NCBI RefSeq assembly: GCF_001407835.1
Contig: NZ_CYUO01000004.1
Coordinates: forward strand, 14,739 to 78,738
DNA: 64,000 bases
DNA from: Lagierella massiliensis
Lineage (GTDB): Bacteria; Bacillota; Clostridia; Tissierellales; Peptoniphilaceae
Reading direction: 5' to 3'
Below the pieces are notes generated by a model, which was given only the letters and a program-made list of their open reading frames with translations, had not been told where the DNA came from and made no database searches. Positions 8,084-16,323 of the stretch are shown one piece after another (position 1 is the first letter of the stretch; each line of letters begins with the position of its first letter). A program made the position numbers and the translations under genes.

Positions 8084-11000
8084 TTAATACTTGAAGTACC
8101 ACCAAGTATAATAATATTTTCAATCTTGTTATTGTTTAAGAATTCTTTTAGAGACGAAGGTGCTTCATCATACTTAGTTAGAAGTAGTGGTGTATTTGCT
8201 CTTTTTGTTACTGCACCGCCAACCAATGCGTCAATATAGTTTGAACCATTAGCTAAGAATACGCTGGTAGGGTTTGGATATGCATAATTTGAAACCTTTA
8301 CCGCTGTTTCATAACGATCTTTCCCAGAAAGTCTTATGGCTTCAAGGCCAGTGTTTTCCACTTCTTCCTTTGCTGATTCCGATACAGAAGAACTTCCACC
8401 TATGATTATAACTTTCTTCACATTCCAAGTTTCAATTGCTTCCTTTGTCTTTGCATTAAGTTCATTTTTTCCTGTTAGCAAGATAGGAATTTCTTGTTTT
8501 CCTGAAATGTTATTAGCTGACAGTGAGTCCACCAAATTTTCTCCAGAAGATAAAACCACTTCAGAATTATTTCCTGTGTGCTTTCTTAACTCCTCGCCAA
8601 GTTTCACCGCTGTTTCATATCTATTGATACCTGAAATTCTTGTAACGTTGTATCCTCTATTGCTTAAATCCAACTGTACATCCATTGACAAAGTGCTGGT
8701 TCCTCCAACTAAAAGTATCTTAGATGCCTTTAGTCTTTCTATTTCTCCTAAAGTGATTTTAGGAATGCTTCCCTTGTTGGATAATAGTATTGGTGCATTT
8801 ATCTTTGAAGCAAGAGGAGATACTGTTAGTGCATCAATAAATTCTTCTCCAGAAGCTACTATTACAGTTTCTGATTTTTCGAAATATTTTTTACTTATTT
8901 CTACTGCGGTTTCATATCTATTCTTGCCAGATATTCTGCTTGTTTTAAAATTACGATATATATCCCCAAAGGATTCAACTTTTTTATCCTCGCTATCATC
9001 AGATGGTTTTGTTTCATCTGGCACTGATGGCACTTCATCATTTGGAAGAGATGGTACTTCGTCCTCAGGTTTTGGATTTTCAGGCTCTGAAGGCGTTGGA
9101 TCAACTGGTTTTGTGTCTTCATCTAATTTTTCAAAACCAAGTTTTTCCCTATATTCTCCCTTAATGCAAGAAACTCTAAGGGCTCCTTCTTTTACTCCAT
9201 CTTCAAACCAGAATAGCTTTCTATTGCCATCCTTATCACTTTCTCCAATTGCAAATCCCTCAAGGTTTTTAACAGGTAAGTCTACTGGAGGTATCACATG
9301 AACAATAGTAGGCTCATCAGTTCCATTAAATTCCATTACAGCTCTCATGTTTCCATATCCATCATCAGCGCTTACCCAAAGAAGTCTTTCCTCTTCGTCA
9401 TAGTCAAGGCTCATAGCTCCTCCTAATTTTGAATCAATATCAAAAATAAGACTTGAGCTTTCATCATCATTTAGAACAAATCCATATACATGTCCATTGT
9501 CTTCAAGGGCAACTGTAAAAATTCCACCTCCAATTGCATTTGGATATGAATTTAAATCTATGGGCTTGCCTGTATTTTTGTCTATTACCTTGCCTTCAAT
9601 ATGATCTCTTGGAATCCATTCAATGGCTTCAATTCCCATGTTGGCTGAAACTTGTGGAAGTAGACTGGTTAAATCCCATTCCTTTAGAGCAACTAAATCT
9701 CTATTTGAATCCCTAGGGTCAATCATCAATACGGAGTTAAAGTTTACTCCCTTGTCACTATTGTCCCTTTCTGAAGCAATATACACCATTCCACTTGAGT
9801 CAACTGCTATTCCTTCAGCATCCGGACCTTTAGCGTCTGGGTTTTCTGAATCCTTTTTAAATCTAACTCTCTTTTCAGTTAAAATGTTTAAGCTATTATC
9901 CTCTTTAACTTCGACTATCCAGAATATGCCCGTTCCGTTGTCAACTGCATAGAGTTTTCCATCACGGAAGTCAAGTCCTGATGAGTCTTCTAAGAATGTT
10001 TTTGTTTCATCCAGAATTTTTACAGGGCAAGTTTCCAATGCATCAAATACATCTGGAATTCCTGCGAATTTGTTTTTAGAACCCTTTGTCTCTTCCAAAG
10101 TGTTTCTATATTCAACGCCTTTTTCATCTGGATATAGTCCCCAAGTTGGATTTGTATGGCCATCCCAATTTGTGCTTTGAATAAGAAGGTCATTTTCAAA
10201 AATCCTAACCATATCTGATTTTCCAAGTCCAAATCCAAATTCATCCTCTGTTATTACTAAAAACCCATTTGGTTCGATAACAGTGCCTTCAGGGATTACA
10301 TATGAATGCTTATAATCGTCATCCTTTATAACTAATCCTGATATGTCAAGGTCTTCGTCTGTTGGATTTGCAAGTTCTATCCAGTCCGGTCCCCCATTTG
10401 GATCTTTAGATTGAATTTCATTTAATACAACTGGGTTTTTCTTTATATTCGCCGCATTTTTAGTCGCTGTATCAAAATTTACAAATTCTCCAGTACCATC
10501 GGGAATTCTCGCATACACTCCATTTGCATGGCCAGTCCATGAATAGCTGTCAACTATAGCTCCCCCTGGAATGTGTAGTGTGGCAGAGTCTTCCTTGCCA
10601 AGTCCAAAACCAAAATGTGTATTTTGTTCAAATACAAAAAACTCTCCTGGATTTAAAACACTTCCCTTTGGTAGCCCTGTGTAGTCGGAAGCATGTCCCA
10701 CTGGGTCGTTGTCCATAATGTACCATCCTGAAATATCCACAGGAGTTTTTCCTATATTTATTATTTCAACCCAATCATTAACATCACCATTGGATTCAAT
10801 TTCATTTATCTTAACCTCTGGCTTGTACCACTCATTTGCCCTGCCCTTAGTCTCTGGCATAAGTACAAAGCCTCCAGTTCTATCCACATATCTACCAAGG
10901 GATGCCTTTGAAGCATCACCATCAACAGCCGCATGTTCAGTCCAACTATAGCTGTCAATTAGATTGCCATTTTTGTCATATAGTCTGATTGAATCTCCTG

Positions 11001-11745
11001 ATCCAATTCCAATTGCGGATTCAAAAGTTCCAGGAACAAATTTATTTTCGCTTTGGTCGTAGACTAGTCCGTCAGTCTTTGCATCAATTACTAAAAAGTC
11101 ATCCTTGTTTATGATTGTTCCATCTTTAAATCTCCATCTATGATCATCAGAATTATCCCTTATTTCATATCCGGAGATATCTATGGAGTCTCCACCATAC
11201 ATGGTTATTTCCACCCAGTCATCGGGAGCTGAATTTATTTCGTTTATTTGAACCACGATTTCTTCTTTAGTAACCACATTAGAAGATCCTAAACTTGGAT
11301 CTATATCAATAAATTCTCCTGTTCCATCTGGATACCTTCCATAGGTTCCCGCCGCATGTCCTTCCCATGCAAAGCTATCTACAAGAGACTTACTATTGTC
11401 ATATAGTTTTACTTCGTCATTTTTTCCAAGACCAAAATCAAACTCTACTCCTTCTGTTAAAACTATAAACTCTTTAGGATTTAAAACAGTTCCTTCAGGA
11501 AAAGGAGTTGTCTTGTTTTCTTCAAGCCTAGTATCCTTGTCATCTGTAATATACCATCTAGATATATCTACTGGCTCAGATCCCTTGTTATAAAGTTCAA
11601 CTTGGTCTGGCCCTTTAGCCTGTGCGCTCGATTCAACTTCGTTTATTACCACATTATAACTAGCCGCTAAGCTGATATTTGGTATGGGTAATAAAGAAAA
11701 TACTAACAATAGTGAAAGTAAAATTTTAAAAAAGTTTTTCTTCAT
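8080..11745 (-). CDS. CWB2 surface protein with four lamin-tail domains and a phytase-like propeller
   Basis: A 1221-residue secreted protein. Residues 1-28 are a signal peptide (LLLVFSLLPIPNISLAA). Four lamin-tail-type beta domains follow (about 30-560), each beginning with an INEI/INEVES-like strand (VVINEVESS, VQINEINSA, VKINEIESN, VVLNEIQSK) and containing WVEI/WIEL and DISGW-like strands. Residues about 570-870 resemble the 'esterase-like activity of phytase' beta propeller (SSGLDFRDGKLYAVDN, DAEGIAVDSSGMVYIASE, NLEGFAIG). A Pro/Glu/Ser linker (about 875-920) leads to three CWB2 repeats (about 930-1221), which bind cell-wall polysaccharide non-covalently. The enzyme activity is not proven. 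The ATG at 11745 is preferred over the TTG at 11748 because AGGAGG lies 5 bases before it. Confidence 0.9.
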   Translation of the reverse strand: MKKNFFKILLSLLLVFSLLPIPNISLAASYNVVINEVESSAQAKGPDQVELYNKGSEPVDISRWYITDDKDTRLEENKTTPFPEGTVLNPKEFIVLTEGVEFDFGLGKNDEVKLYDNSKSLVDSFAWEGHAAGTYGRYPDGTGEFIDIDPSLGSSNVVTKEEIVVQINEINSAPDDWVEITMYGGDSIDISGYEIRDNSDDHRWRFKDGTIINKDDFLVIDAKTDGLVYDQSENKFVPGTFESAIGIGSGDSIRLYDKNGNLIDSYSWTEHAAVDGDASKASLGRYVDRTGGFVLMPETKGRANEWYKPEVKINEIESNGDVNDWVEIINIGKTPVDISGWYIMDNDPVGHASDYTGLPKGSVLNPGEFFVFEQNTHFGFGLGKEDSATLHIPGGAIVDSYSWTGHANGVYARIPDGTGEFVNFDTATKNAANIKKNPVVLNEIQSKDPNGGPDWIELANPTDEDLDISGLVIKDDDYKHSYVIPEGTVIEPNGFLVITEDEFGFGLGKSDMVRIFENDLLIQSTNWDGHTNPTWGLYPDEKGVEYRNTLEETKGSKNKFAGIPDVFDALETCPVKILDETKTFLEDSSGLDFRDGKLYAVDNGTGIFWIVEVKEDNSLNILTEKRVRFKKDSENPDAKGPDAEGIAVDSSGMVYIASERDNSDKGVNFNSVLMIDPRDSNRDLVALKEWDLTSLLPQVSANMGIEAIEWIPRDHIEGKVIDKNTGKPIDLNSYPNAIGGGIFTVALEDNGHVYGFVLNDDESSSLIFDIDSKLGGAMSLDYDEEERLLWVSADDGYGNMRAVMEFNGTDEPTIVHVIPPVDLPVKNLEGFAIGESDKDGNRKLFWFEDGVKEGALRVSCIKGEYREKLGFEKLDEDTKPVDPTPSEPENPKPEDEVPSLPNDEVPSVPDETKPSDDSEDKKVESFGDIYRNFKTSRISGKNRYETAVEISKKYFEKSETVIVASGEEFIDALTVSPLASKINAPILLSNKGSIPKITLGEIERLKASKILLVGGTSTLSMDVQLDLSNRGYNVTRISGINRYETAVKLGEELRKHTGNNSEVVLSSGENLVDSLSANNISGKQEIPILLTGKNELNAKTKEAIETWNVKKVIIIGGSSSVSESAKEEVENTGLEAIRLSGKDRYETAVKVSNYAYPNPTSVFLANGSNYIDALVGGAVTKRANTPLLLTKYDEAPSSLKEFLNNNKIENIIILGGTSSIK

Positions 11746-11849
11746 CAAATCCTCCTAATTATCTTGATTAAGTCAAATTTTATCATCCCACTGTTAGTTA
11801 ATTGTAAATTTTTTATTAAGGAAAAGTTATATGTTATTTAATTTTATCC

Positions 11850-11877
11850 AAAAAAATAGCACGGAGTGCTTCCGCGC
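11850..11877 (-). terminator. Terminator downstream of mazEF
   Basis: On the minus strand GCGCGGA pairs with TCCGTGC (one G-U) across AGCAC, and TATTTTTTT follows. It lies about 90 bases past the mazF stop and just before the promoter region of the CWB2 gene. Confidence 0.75.
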
Positions 11878-11966
11878 CATTTATGTTATTAAGTTTTATT
11901 TCTTTTCAGATTCCTTTACTATCTTTTGTACACCTTCATCTTGTTCCATTTTTTCCACAAGTGTAT

Positions 11967-12296
11967 TTAAATCTCTTCCACTTGAGCGTATAAAACTTCT
12001 ATTACTTTTGATAAGATGTCCAAAGGAAGTTTTTCAACAAATTTATATCCCCTCGCATTTAAATCCAAAGTCTTTACATGTTCACACAAAATTACACCGG
12101 TTGTTTCTGTCCTATCATCTAAAGGTATATGCAATGGAAATTTATTATTGGTATTTGTTATTGGACATGCTATAACCAGATTGGTTTTTTGGTTGAAAAA
12201 ATTATTACTCACAATCAAAGCTGGTCTATAGCCTGCTTGCTCATGACCTCTTTGTGGATTGAAATTAACCTTTATTATATCTCCTTGCTCTACCAT
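11967..12296 (-). CDS. mazF: MazF/PemK-family mRNA interferase toxin
   Basis: A 109-residue toxin of a type II toxin-antitoxin pair, expected to cut mRNA at specific short sites. It starts with the family pattern VEQGDIIKVNFNP and contains GYRPALIVSNN. Arg24 (in YRP) and Thr47 (in CPITN) are in the positions of the catalytic Arg and Thr of Bacillus MazF. Its ATG overlaps the antitoxin end by 7 bases, so the toxin is translated after the antitoxin. Just past the stop, a different frame reads on for about 26 codons (DLNTLVEKMEQDEGVQKIV...), possibly a remnant. Confidence 0.92.
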   Translation of the reverse strand: MVEQGDIIKVNFNPQRGHEQAGYRPALIVSNNFFNQKTNLVIACPITNTNNKFPLHIPLDDRTETTGVILCEHVKTLDLNARGYKFVEKLPLDILSKVIEVLYAQVEEI

Positions 12297-12529
12297 ATCT
12301 CTTCTCCAACAGCTTCACCCCAATTTACATCCACGCTTTTATAATCTCCATCAAAGCCTTCAAAGAGTTCTTTGATATTCTTTCTTTGCTCAATTTTTTC
12401 TATTAATATTTTGTTGTCTTCTACTTTTATTTCTAACTCATCTTTGTCGCTTATATTAAGTTCATCAAGAATGACTTTTGGTATTCTTATGCCTTGGCTA
12501 TTGCCCCATTTTTGAATTTTTATTGTCAC
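12290..12529 (-). CDS. mazE: MazE-type AbrB-fold antitoxin
   Basis: A 79-residue antitoxin. The N-terminal swapped-hairpin DNA-binding domain is clear (KIQKWGNSQGIRIPK, then ISDKDELEIKVEDNKILIEK). The C-terminal acidic tail (LFEGFDGDYKSVDVNWGE) is the expected toxin-wrapping segment. I chose the GTG at 12529 because GGAGGG lies 6 bases upstream and the family starts at this point. An upstream ATG at 12571 would place the promoter and operator inside the gene. Confidence 0.9.
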   Translation of the reverse strand: MTIKIQKWGNSQGIRIPKVILDELNISDKDELEIKVEDNKILIEKIEQRKNIKELFEGFDGDYKSVDVNWGEAVGEEIW

Positions 12530-12543
12530 CTTAATCCCTCCTT

Positions 12544-12562
12544 GTATATACCAAGTATAAAC
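12544..12562. promoter_or_regulatory. Palindromic operator of mazEF
   Basis: GTATATAC (12544-12551) and GTATAAAC (12555-12562) are inverted with 7 of 8 matches around CAA. The -10 element lies inside the palindrome. This suits autorepression by the MazE-MazF complex, which is the rule for this family. Confidence 0.7.
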
Positions 12563-12582
12563 TTCATTCAAAGTTTTTTCAA
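12554..12582 (-). promoter_or_regulatory. mazEF promoter
   Basis: The minus strand reads TTGAAA (12582-12577), a 17-base spacer, then TATACT (12559-12554). The leader to the GTG start would be about 20 bases and include the RBS. Confidence 0.8.
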
Positions 12583-12585
12583 TAC

Positions 12586-12643
12586 TAAAAAAGAGTAATG
12601 ATAAGAACTCACTATTAAAAGTTCATATTCTTTTCATTACTCT
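12586..12643 (-). terminator. Terminator of mntP
   Basis: AGAGTAATGA (12592-12601) pairs with TCATTACTCT (12634-12643), with an inner GAACT/AGTTC stem. The minus strand continues with TTTTTT. It insulates mazEF from mntP readthrough. Confidence 0.75.
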
Positions 12644-12668
12644 AATTTTTAAATTCTATTCAAAGATT

Positions 12669-13259
12669 TTAATGGTTCAAAAAACCATGGTCTATTAAAT
12701 GTTCTATAAGTATCTTAAACCCAATAAAAATTAAAATACATCCACCAATAATTTCTGAACTCTTTTTAAACTTATCTCCAAATTTAAATCCGATGTAAAC
12801 TGCCACAAAAGAAAATGCAAATGTGGTAAGTGCTATTATACTTGATGGTTTCAAAATATTTACCTCAAATGCAAGTAGGGAAAGTCCTACTGCCAAAGCG
12901 TCAATACTTGTTGCAACTGCAAGAACGAGCATCTCTTTCATATCGAATTTTACTTCCACTGGACATATATATTCTGTTTCTTTTTCAGATGTAAGGGATT
13001 CGTAAACCATTTTAGCTCCAATAAAGAACAAAAGTATAAATGCCATCCAGTGATCAATGTTTTTTATTAGGTCTATGAAAGCATAGCCTACATAGTATCC
13101 TAAAAAGGTCATCATCCCTTGAAAAAATCCAAATAGAATTGCAATTTTTGTGGCATATCCTCTATCAAATTGGTTTAGACAAAGCCCCTTGCATATTGAA
13201 ACTGCAAATGCGTCTGCAGAGACGCCCACTCCCAAAAGTAACATATCTATTGTTGACAT
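12669..13259 (-). CDS. mntP: Manganese efflux pump MntP
   Basis: A 196-residue membrane protein with about six helices in two related halves. The conserved acidic signatures of the family are present in both: GVSADAFAVSICKGL near residue 12 and ATSIDALAVGLSLL near residue 115. It exports Mn2+ and protects against manganese overload. The RBS TAGGAGAAG precedes the ATG. The leader contains a small GC-rich hairpin (13283-13301), but I do not see the conserved core of the yybP-ykoY manganese riboswitch. Confidence 0.93.
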   Translation of the reverse strand: MSTIDMLLLGVGVSADAFAVSICKGLCLNQFDRGYATKIAILFGFFQGMMTFLGYYVGYAFIDLIKNIDHWMAFILLFFIGAKMVYESLTSEKETEYICPVEVKFDMKEMLVLAVATSIDALAVGLSLLAFEVNILKPSSIIALTTFAFSFVAVYIGFKFGDKFKKSSEIIGGCILIFIGFKILIEHLIDHGFLNH

Positions 13260-13282
13260 ATCTTCTCCTAACTAAATTTAAA

Positions 13283-13301
13283 AGCCCACAAGGGTGGGCT
13301 C
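13283..13301 (-). terminator. Hairpin between argS and mntP
   Basis: AGCCCAC and GTGGGCT form a 7-base GC-rich stem across a short loop, followed on the minus strand by TTTAAATTT. It probably ends argS transcripts. It lies only about 25 bases before the mntP start, so an attenuator role is also possible. Confidence 0.55.
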
Positions 13302-13345
13302 TATTATATTAAAATTAATGAAAGATTCTGTGAAAGTTTAAAGAC

Positions 13346-13478
13346 GAGATTCTTAAGTTTCTTACGCTCCACTATTATGACAGACTAAGTAATTTTGTTG
13401 CACTTGAGTTGTAATACTCCTCGCCATGTCATTCTGAGCGAAAATTTTTGGAACAAAAATTGAAGTCGAAGAATCTCT
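13346..13478. repeat. Facing copies of a 'GTCATTCTGAGCG...GAAGAATCTC' intergenic repeat
   Basis: 13428-13478 reads GTCATTCTGAGCG, then an inserted small hairpin (AATTTTTG, GAA, CAAAAATT at 13443-13461), then GAAGAATCTC. 13346-13383 reads GAGATTCTT ... ATGACAG, which looks like a decayed copy in the opposite orientation. I recall the core motif as a common intergenic repeat in several bacterial groups. That comes from memory and was not checked. Confidence 0.5.
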
Positions 13479-13512
13479 CTTTTCTAACCTCTTACTTTTC
13501 ACTTCTACTAAA

Positions 13513-15222
13513 CTACATCTTTTCAGGTGCTTTTATTCCAAGTAGGTCGAGTCCTTTCTTTATTACATTCTTAACTGTGTAACAAAGTAAAAGTCTTGTA
13601 TTCTTTAACTTTTCATCTTCGTCAAGAATTGGCACTCTATTGTAGAACTTGTTAAATTCTTTTGCAAGTTCTACTACATATCTTGTTATAAAGAAGGGTT
13701 CCATCTTCTCATGTGCATCTATTACGGTGTCTGTAAAGTTATATAGCACTCTAAGCACATTTATCTCTTCTTCTGTCTTTAAAAGTGATGGATCAAATTC
13801 CATATCCAAACTGAAGTCCCCTTTTTTTAGTAATGAACAGATTCTCGCATGTACATATTGTACATATGGTCCTGTTTCTCCTTCAAATGACAAGGTCTTA
13901 TCCCATGAGAATACATAGTCTTTTATTCTTTGGTTGAATAGTTCTTGGAATTTAACTGCACCTATTCCTATTTCTCTTGCAAGCTCTTCTTTGTCTTCTA
14001 TCTTTATACCCTTGTCTTCTTCTCTTTCGGTCAAAATGTCGTCAACCTTGTCAATAGCACGGTTAAGTACATCTTCAAGGTATACAACTCTACCCTTTCT
14101 TGTTGAAAGTGTTCCCTCTTCCAAAGACACCATTCCAAAAGGAACATGGGTAACTTCGTCATACCAATCATATCCCATTTCCTTTAGTACATATTTAAGT
14201 TGTTGGAAATGTAGATTTTGTTGTGACGCTACAACGTAAATATTTTTGTATGGTTTGTAGTTGTCATGACGATACTTTGCTGCAGCCACATCTCTTGTAA
14301 TATAGATTGTAGATCCATCAGATTTTATAATAAGCGCAGGTGGTAGGTTATACTTTTCAAGATCGACTATCTTTGCCCCTTCAGAGTCCACAAGGATTCC
14401 CTTTTCTTCCATTCTCTCAACCTGTTCTGCCATCTTGTCAGAATAGAAGTGTTCTCCTTTGTATGAATCAAAGTCAATGTCTAACATTCTATAGACTCTT
14501 TTAAACTCTTCTAATGAAATATTTCTAATCCACTCCCACATTTTAACTGCTTCTGGATCTTTATTTTCAAGATCTACAAAGGCATCTCTACACTCTCTGT
14601 GAAGCTTTTCGTCATTTTCAATTTCTTCGTTTATCTTCACATAAAGTTTTAGTAATTCAGGAATAGGATTGTTTTCAATTTCTTTTAAATTACCCCATTT
14701 TTTTATTGCGACTATAAGCATACCAAATTGAGTTCCATAGTCTCCAAGGTGGTTATATCCAATTGCATTATATCCTAAGAATGAAAAAATTCTCTTTAAA
14801 GAGTCACCAATAATTGTTGTTCTTATATGTCCAATATGAAATGGCTTTGCAATATTCGGAGAAGAGTACTCAACGATTATATTTTTCCCTTCACCTATAT
14901 CTACACGACCAAAGTCTTCTCCTTTTTCAATGGACTCCTCAATAACTGTTTGTGCCAGTTTTTCTTTGTTGATAAAGAAATTTAGGTAAGCTCCCTTGGT
15001 TTCAATCTTTTCAAACATATCTGATTCTATTGATTCCTTTAATTCTGTTGCTATTACAGCTGGATTTTTCCTAAATACCTTTGCTAATGGAAATGTTGGA
15101 AACGCAAAGTCTCCCATATCATAGCTTGGTGGAACTTCAATGTTTTGAAATATTTCATCTTTCGATATTTCACTTATCTTTTCATTTAACATCAAGGCTA
15201 TTTCATTTTTAAAATCTATCAT
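13513..15222 (-). CDS. argS: Arginyl-tRNA synthetase
   Basis: A 569-residue class I synthetase that charges tRNA-Arg. It has the N-terminal additional domain, the HIGH motif in AKPFHIGHIRTT (about 125-136), a KMSKS-equivalent loop in GTLSTRKGRVV (about 368-378) and the C-terminal anticodon-binding DALR domain (HARICSLLKKG onward). Length and order are normal. It is transcribed divergently from fruK. A 16-base palindrome (GATACAT-TT-ATGTATC, 15262-15277) lies in its leader. No T-box was recognised. Confidence 0.97.
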   Translation of the reverse strand: MIDFKNEIALMLNEKISEISKDEIFQNIEVPPSYDMGDFAFPTFPLAKVFRKNPAVIATELKESIESDMFEKIETKGAYLNFFINKEKLAQTVIEESIEKGEDFGRVDIGEGKNIIVEYSSPNIAKPFHIGHIRTTIIGDSLKRIFSFLGYNAIGYNHLGDYGTQFGMLIVAIKKWGNLKEIENNPIPELLKLYVKINEEIENDEKLHRECRDAFVDLENKDPEAVKMWEWIRNISLEEFKRVYRMLDIDFDSYKGEHFYSDKMAEQVERMEEKGILVDSEGAKIVDLEKYNLPPALIIKSDGSTIYITRDVAAAKYRHDNYKPYKNIYVVASQQNLHFQQLKYVLKEMGYDWYDEVTHVPFGMVSLEEGTLSTRKGRVVYLEDVLNRAIDKVDDILTEREEDKGIKIEDKEELAREIGIGAVKFQELFNQRIKDYVFSWDKTLSFEGETGPYVQYVHARICSLLKKGDFSLDMEFDPSLLKTEEEINVLRVLYNFTDTVIDAHEKMEPFFITRYVVELAKEFNKFYNRVPILDEDEKLKNTRLLLCYTVKNVIKKGLDLLGIKAPEKM

Positions 15223-15261
15223 TATATTCTCCCTCTTAATTCACTGTTTTACTTGCGACAA

Positions 15262-15277
15262 GATACATTTATGTATC
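15262..15277. promoter_or_regulatory. Short palindrome between argS and fruK
   Basis: GATACAT and ATGTATC are perfect 7-base arms around TT, 40 bases before argS and 120 before fruK. It could be an operator for either gene. No assignment is possible from sequence alone. Confidence 0.4.
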
Positions 15278-15397
15278 AATTCTATCATAACTTAGCCTAT
15301 TGATTAAGCTTTTATAGATAAATCTCCTGTAAAGTTTAAAACCATTAAAACAGGGTAAATTAATATAAGATAGTAAATAATATTATAAGGAGATAAA

Positions 15398-16321
15398 ATG
15401 ATTAAAACAGTTACACTAAACCCCTCCTTAGACTACATTGTAAATGTTCCAAATTTTAAAGCTTCTGCTATCAATCGAAGCAATGAGGAAAGATTTCTAC
15501 CTGGAGGAAAGGGGATAAATGTAAGTCAAGTCTTAACCAATTTAGGCTTACCAAATATTGCACTTGGGGTTGTTGGTGGCTTTACAGGAGATTACTTGGT
15601 AAAACTTTTAAAGGGAAAGAAAATCAATGAAGATCTAATTTTTCAAGAAGATGTTTTGACAAGAGTAAATGTTAAAATCCGTTCTAATAGTGAAACTGCA
15701 ATCAATGGACAAGGTCCAGACATATCCGAAGATACAAAAAATAAATTACTTAACCAAATCAAAAGTCTAAACAAAGGTGACTACTTGGTTCTGGCGGGAA
15801 AAATCCCACCTTCTATGCCATCAAATTTTTATCTTGAAATAATGAAATCAATAAAAAACAAAGATATAGAGGTTGTAGTAGATGCAGAAAAAGAACAACT
15901 TAAAACATCTCTTTCCTATAGACCTTTTTTGATTAAACCTAATGAAGAAGAGTTAGGTTCAGTTTTTGATGTAGAAATCAATTCAAATAGTGATGTTATA
16001 CATTATGCAAAAGAGTTACAAAAACTCGGTGCAAGAAATGTTTTAGTGTCTCTTGGCGAAAAGGGTGCTATACTAATTACTGAGGGTAATAAAGTTTACT
16101 TTGGAAATTCTCCTAAAGGAGAACTTATAAACTCAGTTGGTGCTGGCGACTCTATGGTGGCGGGTTTTTTATATGGCTATCTAAAAGAAAATTCTTTTGA
16201 AGAGGCTCTGAAATATGGACTCTCATGTGGAGCTGCATCGGCTTCTTCAGAGGAGCTTGCCACAAAAGACGATGTAATGAAACTCATTAAAAATATAACT
16301 ATAAAAACTTTGGAGGAATGA
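15398..16321 (+). CDS. fruK: 1-phosphofructokinase
   Basis: A 307-residue PfkB/ribokinase-family enzyme that phosphorylates fructose-1-phosphate to fructose-1,6-bisphosphate. It starts with TVTLNPSLDYIVNV, has the substrate-binding FLPGGKGINVSQVL, the NGQGPDIS strand typical of FruK/LacC, and the catalytic NSVGAGDSMVAGF near residue 248. RBS AAGGAGA precedes the ATG. It is first in an operon with two PTS fructose genes. No DeoR-type fruR gene is present upstream. Confidence 0.95.
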   Translation: MIKTVTLNPSLDYIVNVPNFKASAINRSNEERFLPGGKGINVSQVLTNLGLPNIALGVVGGFTGDYLVKLLKGKKINEDLIFQEDVLTRVNVKIRSNSETAINGQGPDISEDTKNKLLNQIKSLNKGDYLVLAGKIPPSMPSNFYLEIMKSIKNKDIEVVVDAEKEQLKTSLSYRPFLIKPNEEELGSVFDVEINSNSDVIHYAKELQKLGARNVLVSLGEKGAILITEGNKVYFGNSPKGELINSVGAGDSMVAGFLYGYLKENSFEEALKYGLSCGAASASSEELATKDDVMKLIKNITIKTLEE

Positions 16322-16323
16322 TT

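Noticed and set aside
8336-9301. 321-codon open frame on the plus strand
   Set aside because: It is antisense to the CWB2 and phytase-like coding region, Ser/Phe-rich, with no ribosome binding site. It is a shadow of the repeat-rich real gene.
13260-13512. yybP-ykoY manganese riboswitch before mntP
   Set aside because: Expected from the gene's function, but the conserved loop sequences are not visible. Only a small GC hairpin and repeats are present.
15223-15300. T-box leader before argS
   Set aside because: No T-box core or long antiterminator structure was found in the short leader. Only a 16-base palindrome is present.
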